Positions 39,075-48,592 of a stretch of DNA of 64,000 nt are shown here, piece after piece. This stretch comes from Methanosarcina sp. ERenArc_MAG2 (GTDB lineage: Archaea; Halobacteriota; Methanosarcinia; Methanosarcinales; Methanosarcinaceae). A program made the translations under genes and the position numbers. The DNA lies in NCBI GenBank assembly GCA_023955635.1, contig JAMXHR010000010.1:620001-684000 (forward strand), given 5' to 3'. Each line of letters starts with the position of its first letter. Position 1 is the first letter of the stretch. The notes beneath the pieces were generated by a model that did not search any database, was not told the origin of the DNA, and saw only the letters and a list, made by a program, of their open reading frames with translations.

Positions 39075-42061
39075 CAACCGATACCACCGAAAAGGGCCTT
39101 GAAACCCTCATCGTCGAAGCGATGACCGGAGCGAAAGTCGACCCTGTGCAAACAGACATGGGCAAAGAACCCACCGCCCTCTACGGGGGTACCGGCTGGA
39201 TACTCGGGCGCTGGCAGGACTACGACCGCGAATATGCAGTAGACCTTGTACAGCTGGCTGCATTCCTGAATTCCACGCAGCCCGAAATGGTAGAATCACT
39301 TGACCTTAAAAATGCCAGCCCAACCCGGCAGAAATTTCTTGCTCGCCTGCAGGGTGAAATCACGAAACGCGGCATAATCGACGTGCTGCGCAAAGGCGTA
39401 AAACATGGGCCTCACAACCTCGATCTTTTTTACGGCACTCCAACACCCGGAAACACAAAAGCTGAAGAGCGCTATGCTCTGAATCGCTTCAGCGTCACCC
39501 GGCAGCTCAGGTACAGCCGGGACGAAACAAAACTTGCCCTTGACCTTGCTCTTTTCATCAATGGGCTGCCTGTAGCTACCTTTGAGCTGAAAAACAGCCT
39601 CACAAAACAAACAGTGGAAGATGCTGTGGAGCAGTATAAAAACGACCGTGACCAGAAAGAGCTGCTTTTCCAGTTCGGGCGCAGTGTGGTCCACTTTGCC
39701 GTGGACGACCATGAAGTGAAATTCTGTACGCAGCTGAGCGGCAAAAGTTCATGGTTCCTTCCCTTCAACCAGGGCTACAACGACGGAGCAGGCAACCCAC
39801 CAAACCTAAACGGCATCAAGACCGATTACCTCTGGAAGAAAATCCTCACTCCAAAGGGACTTACGGATATCCTCGAAAATTACGCGCAGGTAGTAGAGGA
39901 CAAAAATGAGCTGACCGGGAAAAAGAAGAAAGAAGTGCAGATTTTCCCGCGTTACCACCAGCTAGACGTAGTTAGAAAGCTTCTCGCCGATGCCGGGCAG
40001 CACGGCGCAGGCAAACGCTACCTTATCCAGCACTCGGCTGGAAGCGGCAAGAGCAACTCCATTGCCTGGCTTGCACACCAGCTTATCGGCCTCAAAAAAG
40101 ACGACAAATACGTCTTTGACTCCATTATCGTAATCACCGACCGACGTGTTCTCGACAAGCAGATCCGTGACACAATCAAGCAGTTTGCCCAGGTAAGTTC
40201 GACAGTCGGGCATGCCGAAAATTCCGGAGACCTCAGGAAGTTCATCGAAAGCGGAAAGAAGATCATCATTTCCACGGTGCAGAAGTTCCCGTTTATTCTC
40301 GATGAGATCGGAATGGATCACCACGGGCAAAAATTCTCAATCATCATTGATGAAGCGCACTCCAGCCAGGGTGGGAACACAGCTGCAGCAATGAACGAAG
40401 CTCTTTCCGATCCTGAATATCCTAAAGATCCGGAAGATACTGTCAACGATGCTCTGGAAAAAAGGATGCAAGCCCGCAAAATGCTGTCCAACGCCAGCTA
40501 CTTTGCATTTACCGCAACTCCCAAGAACAAGACCCTGGAACTCTTTGGAGAGCCTTATCAGGAAGGTGGACAGGTGAAGCACCGACCCTTCCATAGCTAC
40601 ACAATGAAGCAGGCGATCCAGGAAGGTTTCATCCTTGATGTGCTCAGCTACTACACTCCGGTTAACAGCTACTACAAATTGATCAAGACGGTGGAAGAAG
40701 ACCCGGAATTCGACACCAAAAGGGCGAAAAAGAAACTCCGCAAATACGTCGAAAGCCATGATTACGCCATCCAGCTCAAGGCTGAGATCATGGTAGATCA
40801 CTTCCATGAGCAAGTGATCGCACTTAAAAAGATCGACAGACAGGCGAGGGCAATGGTAGTTACAAGCGGGATTGAGCGCGCCATTCAGTACTATCATGCC
40901 ATTAGCACCTACCTCATTGAGAGGAAGAGTTCCTATCAGGCAATTGTCGCTTTTTCCGGAGAACACGAATACGGCGGAGTGAAAGTTACCGAAGCTTTGC
41001 TCAACGGTTTCCCTTCAAGTAAGATTGAAGATAAGATTAAAGAAGACCCGTACAGGTTCCTCATTTGCGCCGACAAGTTCCAGACCGGCTACGATGAGCC
41101 GCTCCTGCACACGATGTATGTTGACAAGGTGCTGGCTGGCATCAAAGCAGTACAGACACTTTCAAGGCTGAACCGGGCGCATCCGCAGAAGCACGATGTT
41201 TTTGTACTCGATTTCATGAACGATACTGACATTATCCAGGCTGCTTTCTCAGATTACTATCGCACCACAATCCTGAGCGACGAGACCGATCCCAACAAGC
41301 TCCACGACCTGAAGTCCGACCTCGACAGCTACCAGGTCTATGCACCGGAAGATATAGAGCAGTTAGTTGACCTTTACCTCGGCGGGGCCGACAGGGATAA
41401 ACTCGATCCGATACTTGACACCTGCGTAGCCGTATATAAAAACCAGCTTGATGAAGAAGGACAGGTTGACTTTAAAGGCAAGGCCAAAGCTTTCAACCGT
41501 ACCTATGGTTTCCTCGCTTCTGTCCTTCCTTACACGGATGCCGGCTGGGAAAAGCTCTCGATCTTCCTCAACTTCCTGGTGCCAAAACTGCCAGCTCCTA
41601 TAGAAGAAGACTTTTCAAAAGGCATCCTTGAAGCCATTGACATGGACAGCTACAGGGTTGAAAAGCAGGCTGTGGTGAAAATCCAGCTTCCGGATTCGGA
41701 TGCCGAGATTGAGCCTGTACCGACAAGTGGTGGTGGATTCAAGCCTGAACCGGAACTGGAACGGCTTAGCTACATCCTCAAGGGTTTCAACGATCAATTT
41801 GGGACACTATTTACAGATGCCGATCGGACTATCCGCCTGATAACGGAAGAACTCCCGGCAGCGGTGTTGGCAGACGTCGCCTACCAGAACGCCAGAAAAA
41901 ATTCGGACAAGCAAAACGCCCGCATTGAGCATGACAAAGCTGCTCGACGTGCAGCAATCGCACGCATGAGTGTTGAGACTGAGTTCTTCAAGCAATTTAG
42001 CGACAACGAATCCTTTCGGCGTGCTGTGCTGGACACATTGTTCTCACTCACTTATTCGTAA
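39071..42061 (+). CDS. hsdR: type I restriction-modification restriction/translocase subunit
   Basis: 996 residues, full length. The N-terminal nuclease domain has the LALFINGLPVATFELKN core (E-x-K near residue 172). The motor has QHSAGSGKSNSIAWL (Walker A near 322), IIDEAHSSQGG (DEAH near 427), YFAFTATPKNKTLELFG, and LICADKFQTGYDEPLLHTMYVDK. The C-terminal part binds the rest of the complex. It cuts and translocates DNA lacking the HsdM mark. The C terminus is not of the type seen in the decayed hsdR at 23.2 kb, so the two systems belong to different families. Confidence 0.95.
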   Translation: MTTDTTEKGLETLIVEAMTGAKVDPVQTDMGKEPTALYGGTGWILGRWQDYDREYAVDLVQLAAFLNSTQPEMVESLDLKNASPTRQKFLARLQGEITKRGIIDVLRKGVKHGPHNLDLFYGTPTPGNTKAEERYALNRFSVTRQLRYSRDETKLALDLALFINGLPVATFELKNSLTKQTVEDAVEQYKNDRDQKELLFQFGRSVVHFAVDDHEVKFCTQLSGKSSWFLPFNQGYNDGAGNPPNLNGIKTDYLWKKILTPKGLTDILENYAQVVEDKNELTGKKKKEVQIFPRYHQLDVVRKLLADAGQHGAGKRYLIQHSAGSGKSNSIAWLAHQLIGLKKDDKYVFDSIIVITDRRVLDKQIRDTIKQFAQVSSTVGHAENSGDLRKFIESGKKIIISTVQKFPFILDEIGMDHHGQKFSIIIDEAHSSQGGNTAAAMNEALSDPEYPKDPEDTVNDALEKRMQARKMLSNASYFAFTATPKNKTLELFGEPYQEGGQVKHRPFHSYTMKQAIQEGFILDVLSYYTPVNSYYKLIKTVEEDPEFDTKRAKKKLRKYVESHDYAIQLKAEIMVDHFHEQVIALKKIDRQARAMVVTSGIERAIQYYHAISTYLIERKSSYQAIVAFSGEHEYGGVKVTEALLNGFPSSKIEDKIKEDPYRFLICADKFQTGYDEPLLHTMYVDKVLAGIKAVQTLSRLNRAHPQKHDVFVLDFMNDTDIIQAAFSDYYRTTILSDETDPNKLHDLKSDLDSYQVYAPEDIEQLVDLYLGGADRDKLDPILDTCVAVYKNQLDEEGQVDFKGKAKAFNRTYGFLASVLPYTDAGWEKLSIFLNFLVPKLPAPIEEDFSKGILEAIDMDSYRVEKQAVVKIQLPDSDAEIEPVPTSGGGFKPEPELERLSYILKGFNDQFGTLFTDADRTIRLITEELPAAVLADVAYQNARKNSDKQNARIEHDKAARRAAIARMSVETEFFKQFSDNESFRRAVLDTLFSLTYS

Positions 42062-42232
42062 TGACAATACATCTGCCATTTTCATCAACTACCAAATCGA
42101 CGTCTACCTCTGAACGACTCAGCGAAAAGTTATAAGTCTAAATTTCCGTGCTGTGTACATTTCAATTTTTGTACCCAGCTAAACTTAGAAAACAAGTGGT
42201 AGATAAGATTATTTTATAGCAAATTTTTTCAC

Positions 42233-42438
42233 AGCCATTTCCTCAAAAAAACCCTGAAATCAGTATCCTTTAACCTGCAAATCCCGGTATTCTCTATAAG
42301 CTCAAAACCCTCATTCACGCTCTGATGTACCTGCTTTCCAAGGGAGCAATGCATAAGCTGGTTTTCAAGAAGTTCTTTTGCCATGGGATATTTGCGCCGG
42401 ATCTCAAAGACGTATTTTCCATTTTCGATATAGCCTTC
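42233..42438 (-). pseudogene. duplicated 3' end of the cca gene
   Basis: About 205 bases are nearly identical (roughly 95 percent by eye) to 47232-47437, the 3' end of the tRNA nucleotidyltransferase gene and its first downstream bases, in the same orientation. Similarity stops abruptly at 42438. It lies 170 bases past hsdR. Confidence 0.85.
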
Positions 42439-42758
42439 TAAACCTCAAATACTTCTCATTCCCTTTAAGCTCCACTTTGGGTTCGTTTTAAGTACTTTTT
42501 CACCAGCTCCGTGTCTTCTAGTAATTTAAAACTCACAAATCCTCCTGCTACAATATTCGCATAAAATGTAAAACCCCTCCATGCTGCCACTGTAATTTCC
42601 AAGAATATTTGCCGGTACAAAGACTGAATAGAGGAAAATTACGGCAAGTTCCGCCACCCCACTTGAACCTGGGATCAAAGCGTAGAATCCTATCGGTCAA
42701 TTGGGATTTTAGTAAAAAAATTAAAAGAAGGATTAAGGAAATCCTTCACTCAGAGAAC
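42439..42758. other. non-coding stretch with a short gene remnant
   Basis: On the minus strand about 42 codons without a start (AAWRGFTFYANIVAGGFVSFKLL...) end at TAA 42475-42477; the rest shows no gene. This is probably debris left by the event that duplicated the cca end. Confidence 0.35.
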
Positions 42759-44795
42759 TTATCTGTTCTTCCTGACTACGTAGAAGACTGACAGCAGTCC
42801 GAGAATTGCTGGGGCCATCTCAAAGCCAGGGGCGTTGTTCTTTGTTTCGGTGGTGTTGTTTGCAGCATCTGGTGTATCTGGAGTTGTTGTAACCGGGGTC
42901 TCCGTGGTTGTAGGAGTGTTCGCGTTTACATCTGGAGTTTCAGTGCTGTTCGCAACTGGAGCTGGATTAACACTTGTGTTATCGGTGCTTGTTGTGTTAC
43001 TCGGAGTGGTTGTAACTGTTCCGTTGCCGAGGGTCTGCTGAATGTATGGATAGTATCTGAGCGCATCCGAGTCAGCAACCTTGAAGTACATTCCCTGTCC
43101 GATTTCCTGATCAGAGTCTCTGGTCAGACTGAATGTATCCTTGTTGCTGATGGTAATGGTGGGGCCGTTGATGCCTACATTATCAAGTTTGCCGAATTCA
43201 TCGCTAGTATCAATCTTCATGGCGTTTGCGTAGTCAATGAGCCAGAGACCGTCAATCTGTGCAATGCTATCGACTGCACCCTGGAATACCTGGTTTACGT
43301 GGACCTTCAAGACAGGAACATTGTCTTCGCCCTGCACGTCGTCAACTTCGCAGGTCCAGATATGATCGCCAGAGTCAGTTGAGACGATCTGGTCATCCAC
43401 ATACTGTCCGTCCTTGTCTAATTCAAGCCAGACCTTATCACCGTCAACATCTACCTGCTTAGCCTGGAGAGAGTATCCTTCACCGAGGTCAAGGGTTTCG
43501 CCGGTCTTGAGAGTGTACTTGTCATCACTGTCAAGAACGAGCTTGGCAAGCTTGCTGGCGTCGTTGGATTTAAGCGGGACATACTTCTGGGCAAAGAAGC
43601 CGAGAACAGGGTACGTTCCATTGAAAGCATCACTGGCATCATAATTAACACTGTTTATAGTGGTGCTGTAGTTGAGGCCGTCTTCAGGAATAGTTCTTCC
43701 GCTAACGCCAGAAACGCTCAAAGTTTCGGTTCCAACGTTCTTATTCAGGTCGTAGAAGAAGCCAGCAAAGTTGTCTGAAGTCCAGGTGTAAGGCTGTGTG
43801 CCTGAAACAACGGTTCCTCTTATATCATAGGTTCCAGGAGTTGTTTGCTGTTTAAAGGCATAGAACCTGAGAGCATCGGAGTCAGCAACCCTGAAGTACA
43901 GCCCCTGTCCGATTTCCTGATCAGAGTCTCTGGTCAGACTGAATGTATCCTTGTTGCTGATGGTAATGGTGGGGCCGTTGATGCCTACATTATCGAGTTT
44001 GCCGAATTCATCGCTAGTATCGATCTTCATGGCGTTTGCGTAGTCAATGAGCCAGATAGCATCAATCTGTGCAATGCTATCGACTGCACCCTGGAATACC
44101 TGATTTACGTGGACCTTCAAGACAGGAACATTGTCTTCGCCCTGCACATCGTCAACTTCGCAAGTCCAGGTATGATCGCCAGAGTCAGTTGAGACGATCT
44201 GGTCATCCACATACTGTCCGTCCTTGTCTAATTCGAGCCAGACCTTATCACCGTCAACATCTACCTGCTTAGCCTGGAGAGAGTATCCTTCACCGAGGTC
44301 AAGGGTTTCGCCGGTCCTGAGAGTGTACTTGTCATCACTGTCAAGAACGAGCTTGGCAAGCTTGCTGGCGTCGTTGGATTTCAGTGGGATATACTTGTCT
44401 GCGAAGAAGCCAATCACGCTGTAGTTGCCCCAGTCAACATCTTTATTCTTGTATTCGTTCTTTCCGATTGTTGTCGTATATACTAACCCGTTCTCTCCTA
44501 TAGTCCTGCCAGAAGTACCGGCAACGTTCTTAATGGAAAGAGACTCGGTTGTTACATTGTCATCAATGTCGTAATAGAATGCTGCAAATTTGTTAGCATC
44601 CATTGTAATAGCTGTACCGTTATCGTATGTACTATTTGCAAGGATATCGGTTAAACTTGAGCCATTGTACACAGGACCGCGGATCTCAACTGTACTCGCT
44701 GCTGAGGTTGTATTATTATCATCAGCCATTGCGGCGGATGCAAATACAGTCAGAAGCATGAGAACTGCCAGTGTACTGGCTATGAATCTCTTCAT
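42759..44795 (-). CDS. major S-layer protein
   Basis: 678 residues. Signal peptide (FIASTLAVLMLLTVFASAAMAD), then two tandem S-layer (DUF1608-type) repeats of about 265 residues each (VEIRGPVYNG...FGKLDNVGINGPTITISNKDTFSLTRDSDQEIGQGLYFRVADSDALRFY; then again from YDIRGTVVSG). A Thr/Pro-rich stalk of about 70 residues ends in APGFE, a membrane helix (MAPAILGLLSVFYVV) and RKNR, a PGF-CTERM-like sorting tail. This is the plan of the known Methanosarcina surface-layer protein. GGAGGA lies upstream of ATG 44795. Parts of the two repeats are almost identical at DNA level. Confidence 0.93.
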   Translation of the reverse strand: MKRFIASTLAVLMLLTVFASAAMADDNNTTSAASTVEIRGPVYNGSSLTDILANSTYDNGTAITMDANKFAAFYYDIDDNVTTESLSIKNVAGTSGRTIGENGLVYTTTIGKNEYKNKDVDWGNYSVIGFFADKYIPLKSNDASKLAKLVLDSDDKYTLRTGETLDLGEGYSLQAKQVDVDGDKVWLELDKDGQYVDDQIVSTDSGDHTWTCEVDDVQGEDNVPVLKVHVNQVFQGAVDSIAQIDAIWLIDYANAMKIDTSDEFGKLDNVGINGPTITISNKDTFSLTRDSDQEIGQGLYFRVADSDALRFYAFKQQTTPGTYDIRGTVVSGTQPYTWTSDNFAGFFYDLNKNVGTETLSVSGVSGRTIPEDGLNYSTTINSVNYDASDAFNGTYPVLGFFAQKYVPLKSNDASKLAKLVLDSDDKYTLKTGETLDLGEGYSLQAKQVDVDGDKVWLELDKDGQYVDDQIVSTDSGDHIWTCEVDDVQGEDNVPVLKVHVNQVFQGAVDSIAQIDGLWLIDYANAMKIDTSDEFGKLDNVGINGPTITISNKDTFSLTRDSDQEIGQGMYFKVADSDALRYYPYIQQTLGNGTVTTTPSNTTSTDNTSVNPAPVANSTETPDVNANTPTTTETPVTTTPDTPDAANNTTETKNNAPGFEMAPAILGLLSVFYVVRKNR

Positions 44796-45090
44796 TTTAT
44801 TATTTCCTCCATATTTTTTAAGATCTATTATTATGTAAGAAGAATTATCGGGATCAATAATGAAAGGGGTTCACAATCCTCCATCAATCAGAATTAATTA
44901 TTACGTCAATTGTCGAAGATAGCTTAGTTTCTCCTCATCCCGAAAATTGGTTTACAGCGTTTTATAAAATAGTGTCTTATAAATCTTTTTTGGTCATTGA
45001 TTTCTGAAGTCTAAGGTCGCTTGGTATTTTTTCGATAAGCTTCGACGTCATTAGAAAATTAAACTCGTCAACTACTCAGAACCTCAATTA

Positions 45091-45147
45091 TTCGAATATT
45101 GTACTAATGTTCGACAATTGTACTAATCTTCGACGAATGTACCAGAA
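45091..45147. repeat. three 19-bp tandem repeats upstream of the S-layer gene
   Basis: Units at 45091, 45110 and 45129 share TTCGA-n-ATTGTACTAAT; the third is degenerate. They lie about 300-350 bases upstream of the S-layer start. Iteron-like spacing of 19 bases is not a whole number of helix turns but would put the sites nearly on one face. Confidence 0.55.
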
Positions 45148-45225
45148 TCGTTATCATGTCTAATGAAGACTGAAAACTGAAGGTTATTGTGGTGAAAAAT
45201 CGGGATCAACACTGCAAAATATTTT

Positions 45226-45281
45226 GAACCTTCCTCCATAGAAGAATGTGGCGGAACCTTCTTCCATAGGAGAATGTGGCG
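45226..45281. repeat. 28-bp direct repeat
   Basis: GAACCTTCCTCCATAGAAGA... and GAACCTTCTTCCATAGGAGA..., two adjacent copies both ending ATGTGGCG. Confidence 0.6.
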
Positions 45282-45738
45282 GGTTTTCCAAGTTTCTTCC
45301 ATGTTTCCCGCCACCATAAATAATTTCAACTTTTGTTCAGTAAACATAAAAGTTTTCGTCCATTTTTATCCGGTTAATTTTTAAGAACGTATAATTCAGC
45401 TAACCTCTTAATGAAATTTGAGTTCGCAGTTCAACGTTCTTTTGCAGGTGTATTTTGAATTTGGTGTATAGATCATCCACGTTAACTAACCAAGATGTCT
45501 CAGTAGAGTTTAAAATCAGTGAAGTAGGACTCAGATAACGAGACTAAACCCAAAACTTTGATAGTCCGGCAATACCTGATTGATGTTTTCCTAACGTTAC
45601 CTGCAACATGGCTTGTGATTCAGTTTAAATGCCATATTAAAGGTATTTTAAAAAAGTGCTAAGCTTACAGGAAAAGAATATCTAAAGCTGTATTTCGATA
45701 ATATTGGAATAATATCAATCAAACGATGGACGATCAAA

Positions 45739-46262
45739 TTATTTAGGGTTCTTGAATTCCCACATTTCGATAAAACCATCAACCAGAGTATCAAGAAAGC
45801 TTTCTTTGTAGCATATAAGGAGTTCTGCAATCGCGGGAGGGTCAATGATTGTGAATTTACTTATCCTGCCGATTTTTCCCTTTCAATTATTCCGGCTTTT
45901 ACAAGTTTGTTCAGGTTCCAGGAAATAGTTGAAGGAGAGAGGCCAACAGCCTGAGAGAGTTCTCTGTTATTCAGATTAGGATTATTGAGAAGCTGAAGAA
46001 GAATATGCCTGCAACCGGATCTTCTTAAGAAAGACATTATTTTTCTCTCGGTTTCGCTTAAGCTCCTGTCTTTTACGAAATAACGTACATAATCTCCATC
46101 ATTCGAAGCCCTTATCAGATTTTTCTTTTCCAGATACTGAAGGTGGTACTGCAGGTTGCCAACTACCATTTGCAGCCTCCGTTCAAGTTCCCGGAAGTGA
46201 ATACCAGGAGATTTTTTAATTTGTTCATAAATTCTCCTTCTAGTCTCTAATTCGAATTCCAT
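45739..46262 (-). CDS. double winged-helix transcription regulator (one-base gap)
   Basis: From ATG 46262 two winged-helix units can be read: ELETRRRIYEQIKKSPGIHFRELERRLQMVVGNLQYHLQYLEKKNLI and SFLRRSGCRHILLQLLNNPNLNNRELSQAVGLSPSTISWNLNKLVKAGIIERE. The frame then stops at 45861. One base added in the T5 run 45873-45877 extends it to ...GRISKFTIIDPPAIAELLICYKESFLD..., 174 residues, a tail typical for this archaeal group. It is translated just after the membrane protein at 46269-46538 (6-base gap), a pairing seen repeatedly in Methanosarcina, suggesting membrane-linked sensing. Confidence 0.82.
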
Positions 46263-46268
46263 TTTACC

Positions 46269-46538
46269 TTACTCTTTTGTTATCATGGAAAGAAAAAACA
46301 ATGCAAGGACGACAAAATTGAGTAAACTTCCCCAGATTTCGGGGTATTCACCCGCTTGAGGGAAAAAAATATCTGCTGCATCCAAGAAATTCATCGTTGA
46401 ATAAAATAAAAATGCTAAAGATAAAATACAAAGCTTCTTTCTACGCTCTCGAAGATATGCAAGAAGGGAAATAACAAAAAGGATTAGCGCTAATAAACTC
46501 GATACTAGTTGGATTATTTGTTCAGGTTCAGTCAGCAT
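46269..46538 (-). CDS. small membrane protein paired with the regulator
   Basis: 89 residues from ATG 46538, with GGAGG 12 bases upstream; a start nine residues earlier would contain that site. Three hydrophobic helices: IIQLVSSLLALILFVISLLAYL, KLCILSLAFLFYSTMNFL and LLNFVVLALFFLSMI. The basic RERRKK loop lies after the first helix. The close gap to the winged-helix gene points to one transcript. No enzymatic motif. Confidence 0.75.
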   Translation of the reverse strand: MLTEPEQIIQLVSSLLALILFVISLLAYLRERRKKLCILSLAFLFYSTMNFLDAADIFFPQAGEYPEIWGSLLNFVVLALFFLSMITKE

Positions 46539-46736
46539 GGACTTCAGTTGCCTCCGTCGACGCATTACATTAGATTAAACATTAAAAAGTCAAGTTTTGA
46601 GACTCACTCCATAAAATATAAATTTGTAACTGTTTTTGGGGAATTTTATTAACTTTTTATATCTGGCCAAAATAATTTATCATACCACAATGAAGTATTT
46701 GAAATCTATGCCATGTTATTAATAATGCTTACACAA

Positions 46737-46854
46737 ATAGGACTGACGCAGTTGAACAGAAAACAGCAACGCTAAATACTTAACTGTCTAAACTCCAATA
46801 CTCACAATTAAATTGCTTGTACTTGATTTTGTACTTCAACTGCGTAAGTCCTAT
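46737..46854. repeat. 118-bp MITE-like element
   Basis: Ends are ATAGGACTGACGCAGTTGAA and, on the other strand, ATAGGACTTACGCAGTTGAA (19 of 20 identical). No coding frame. GGACTTACGCAGTTG ends occur, as I recall, on full-size Methanosarcina insertion sequences, which could mobilise this one. Confidence 0.65.
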
Positions 46855-46926
46855 TACCCTTCCAAATAACTAACAAATCCAAAATAATCCTAATATTTAT
46901 TAACATGCGCTATCAATTAATGCAAC

Positions 46927-47196
46927 ATGAATAAATATTTTGGATTCATCGTTTTCTTAATGTTGCTTTTGTTAATACTAGGATATTTCTTATCAATCAA
47001 CAAATTAACACTTATTGCACTCGGCATATCATTCTTTTTATCAATAATAACTAGAGTATTATCCGCAAGGGCAGAGAAAAAAACAAGAATAAGGATTAGA
47101 GTCAATTCGATTTTACAGAACTTTCGCTACACTGCCGAAAAGACCCACCAAAAAGAATTTTTGCGGAAAAATTCCGCTTTGTGTAAAATCAGCTAA
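46927..47196 (+). CDS. small two-helix membrane protein, C-terminal end possibly replaced
   Basis: 89 residues: MNKYFGFIVFLMLLLLILGYFLS and LTLIALGISFFLSIITRVLS form two membrane helices, followed by a basic stretch (ARAEKKTRIRIR). The last 30 residues are read from a segment (47107-47191) that begins GATTTTACAGAA and ends TGTGTAAAATC, an inverted pair, with an inner GAATTTTT/AAAAATTC hairpin. That segment may be insertion debris, so the original C terminus may be lost. No family recognised. Confidence 0.45.
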   Translation: MNKYFGFIVFLMLLLLILGYFLSINKLTLIALGISFFLSIITRVLSARAEKKTRIRIRVNSILQNFRYTAEKTHQKEFLRKNSALCKIS

Positions 47197-47242
47197 TTGG
47201 CAACTACTTTTTTCCCGTTGAATACTTTTTACATCCATTTTC

Positions 47243-48592
47243 TCAAAAAACCCTGAAATCAGGATCTTTTAACCTGCAAATCCCGGTATTCTCTATAAGC
47301 TCAAAACCCTCATTCACGCTCTGATGTACCTGCTTTCCAAGGGAGCAATGCATAAGCTGGTTTTCAAGAAGCTCTTTTGCCATGGGATATTTGCGCCGGA
47401 TCTCAAAGACGTATTTTCCGTTTTCGACATATCCTCCGAAAACGTCGTCTGCACCTTTGTATTTCTCCTTGAACTTCTCAGCATGTATTTTCACCCAGAC
47501 AGGGGGGCCAATGTGTTTTTTGACGTTGGGAAGGGTACCTGAGATAAGTTCGAGCATAATTACGGTTTCGTTTTTCCCTGACCACACCCCGGTTTTAATC
47601 ACGGAAAAATTATATCCACTTAAAAGGGCAGCTACCGCCTGCTCCATTTTATACAGCTGCGGGTAGAGCACGTCCTCGACTACGTCCGGGGTTTTAAAGA
47701 CGATTGCAAACTGTGCGCTTTTTCTGCTTTCAAGCCTTTTCAGAATTTCTCTGTCCTGAAGGGGCAGGAGGGCTGTGGGGAAGAAGAAGCTGAGTTCCGG
47801 GCTTTTTAAAAATTCCCGGCAGTGATCTATAAACATGCAGAATTTGTCAAGGGAAAGGGCTGCAGCCACGTTCCGCCTGGGATCGGTCGGGTCAACCACT
47901 ACAAGGGGTTCTTCGTGCTCGATTTCCGCATGCTGCATTATATCTATTTTCTCTCCAGGCTTCCAGAAACAGGCTGTACTGACTGTATTTTCGAAGGAAC
48001 CGTAGTGAATTACCAGGAGTTCGGTCAGGTAGCCTGAAAAACCCTGAGTCCTCAATTCCGAGCCGTAGACTCCGCCCCCGCGCATGAACTGCTTCAACAG
48101 CAGGACCTCATCTTCGCATCCTTTTATACGGGGTTTGATAAAGTCGTTGTGAAAAGGGGTCCTATCAACTGCAGATTTGATCCGGGAAGCTGAGGCAACC
48201 CGGAAACACGGGACAAGGTCTACGTCAAATCCTTTGTATATAATATTCAGATAGGGATGTTCGGCATGGCGGTCTTCGGCGTGTTCCGCAAACCTTGCCA
48301 CTTCCCTTGCAATTGCCATGCCCAGGGTTTCCAGGTCTTTTCTGGGTGTCTCTTCAGGAAAGCTTATAAAGACATCAATATCATGAGTGCCTGAAAGCCA
48401 GGTGCCTCTGGCAGCGGAACCTACCATTTTTACAAGTACGCCTGATATGGCAAGTTTTTCTGCTGCTGCTTTCACCTCTGAAGCGAGTTCTTCCTGGATC
48501 TCCAGGAGCTTTTCTCTTTCAGGTGCAGTGGGTTTTATTCTCTCAAGGACTGCAAACCTTAATTCTTCGGGAATGCCTGTATACGTTTCCAT
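47243..48592 (-). CDS. cca: CCA-adding tRNA nucleotidyltransferase (archaeal class I)
   Basis: 449 residues from ATG 48592 (METYTGIPEELRFAVLERIKPT), the normal archaeal length; an upstream in-frame start would add 36 atypical residues. The nucleotidyltransferase site is GSAARGTWLSGTHDIDVFISFP with the two catalytic Asp, followed by VDLVPCFRV. It adds and repairs the 3' CCA of tRNAs without a template. It stands alone on the minus strand. Its last 205 bases are present a second time at 42233-42438. Confidence 0.96.
   Translation of the reverse strand: METYTGIPEELRFAVLERIKPTAPEREKLLEIQEELASEVKAAAEKLAISGVLVKMVGSAARGTWLSGTHDIDVFISFPEETPRKDLETLGMAIAREVARFAEHAEDRHAEHPYLNIIYKGFDVDLVPCFRVASASRIKSAVDRTPFHNDFIKPRIKGCEDEVLLLKQFMRGGGVYGSELRTQGFSGYLTELLVIHYGSFENTVSTACFWKPGEKIDIMQHAEIEHEEPLVVVDPTDPRRNVAAALSLDKFCMFIDHCREFLKSPELSFFFPTALLPLQDREILKRLESRKSAQFAIVFKTPDVVEDVLYPQLYKMEQAVAALLSGYNFSVIKTGVWSGKNETVIMLELISGTLPNVKKHIGPPVWVKIHAEKFKEKYKGADDVFGGYVENGKYVFEIRRKYPMAKELLENQLMHCSLGKQVHQSVNEGFELIENTGICRLKDPDFRVF

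Larger units (their letters stand above)
44796..45738. other. 943-bp upstream region of the S-layer gene
   Basis: No gene I can support. It should hold the S-layer promoter and a long leader. It contains three 19-bp tandem repeats and a 28-bp direct repeat (listed separately). Plus-strand codons opposite the regulator gene at 45660-45860 are its antisense shadow. Confidence 0.5.

Noticed and set aside
40337..40966. 209-codon minus-strand frame
   Set aside because: Antisense of hsdR motor domain.
45123..45347. 74-codon minus-strand frame over the 28-bp repeats
   Set aside because: The frame is largely made of the direct repeat and has no ribosome binding site.
45640..45860. Plus-strand open frame with a protein-like look
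   Set aside because: It is the complement of the C-terminal part of the winged-helix regulator once the one-base gap is repaired.
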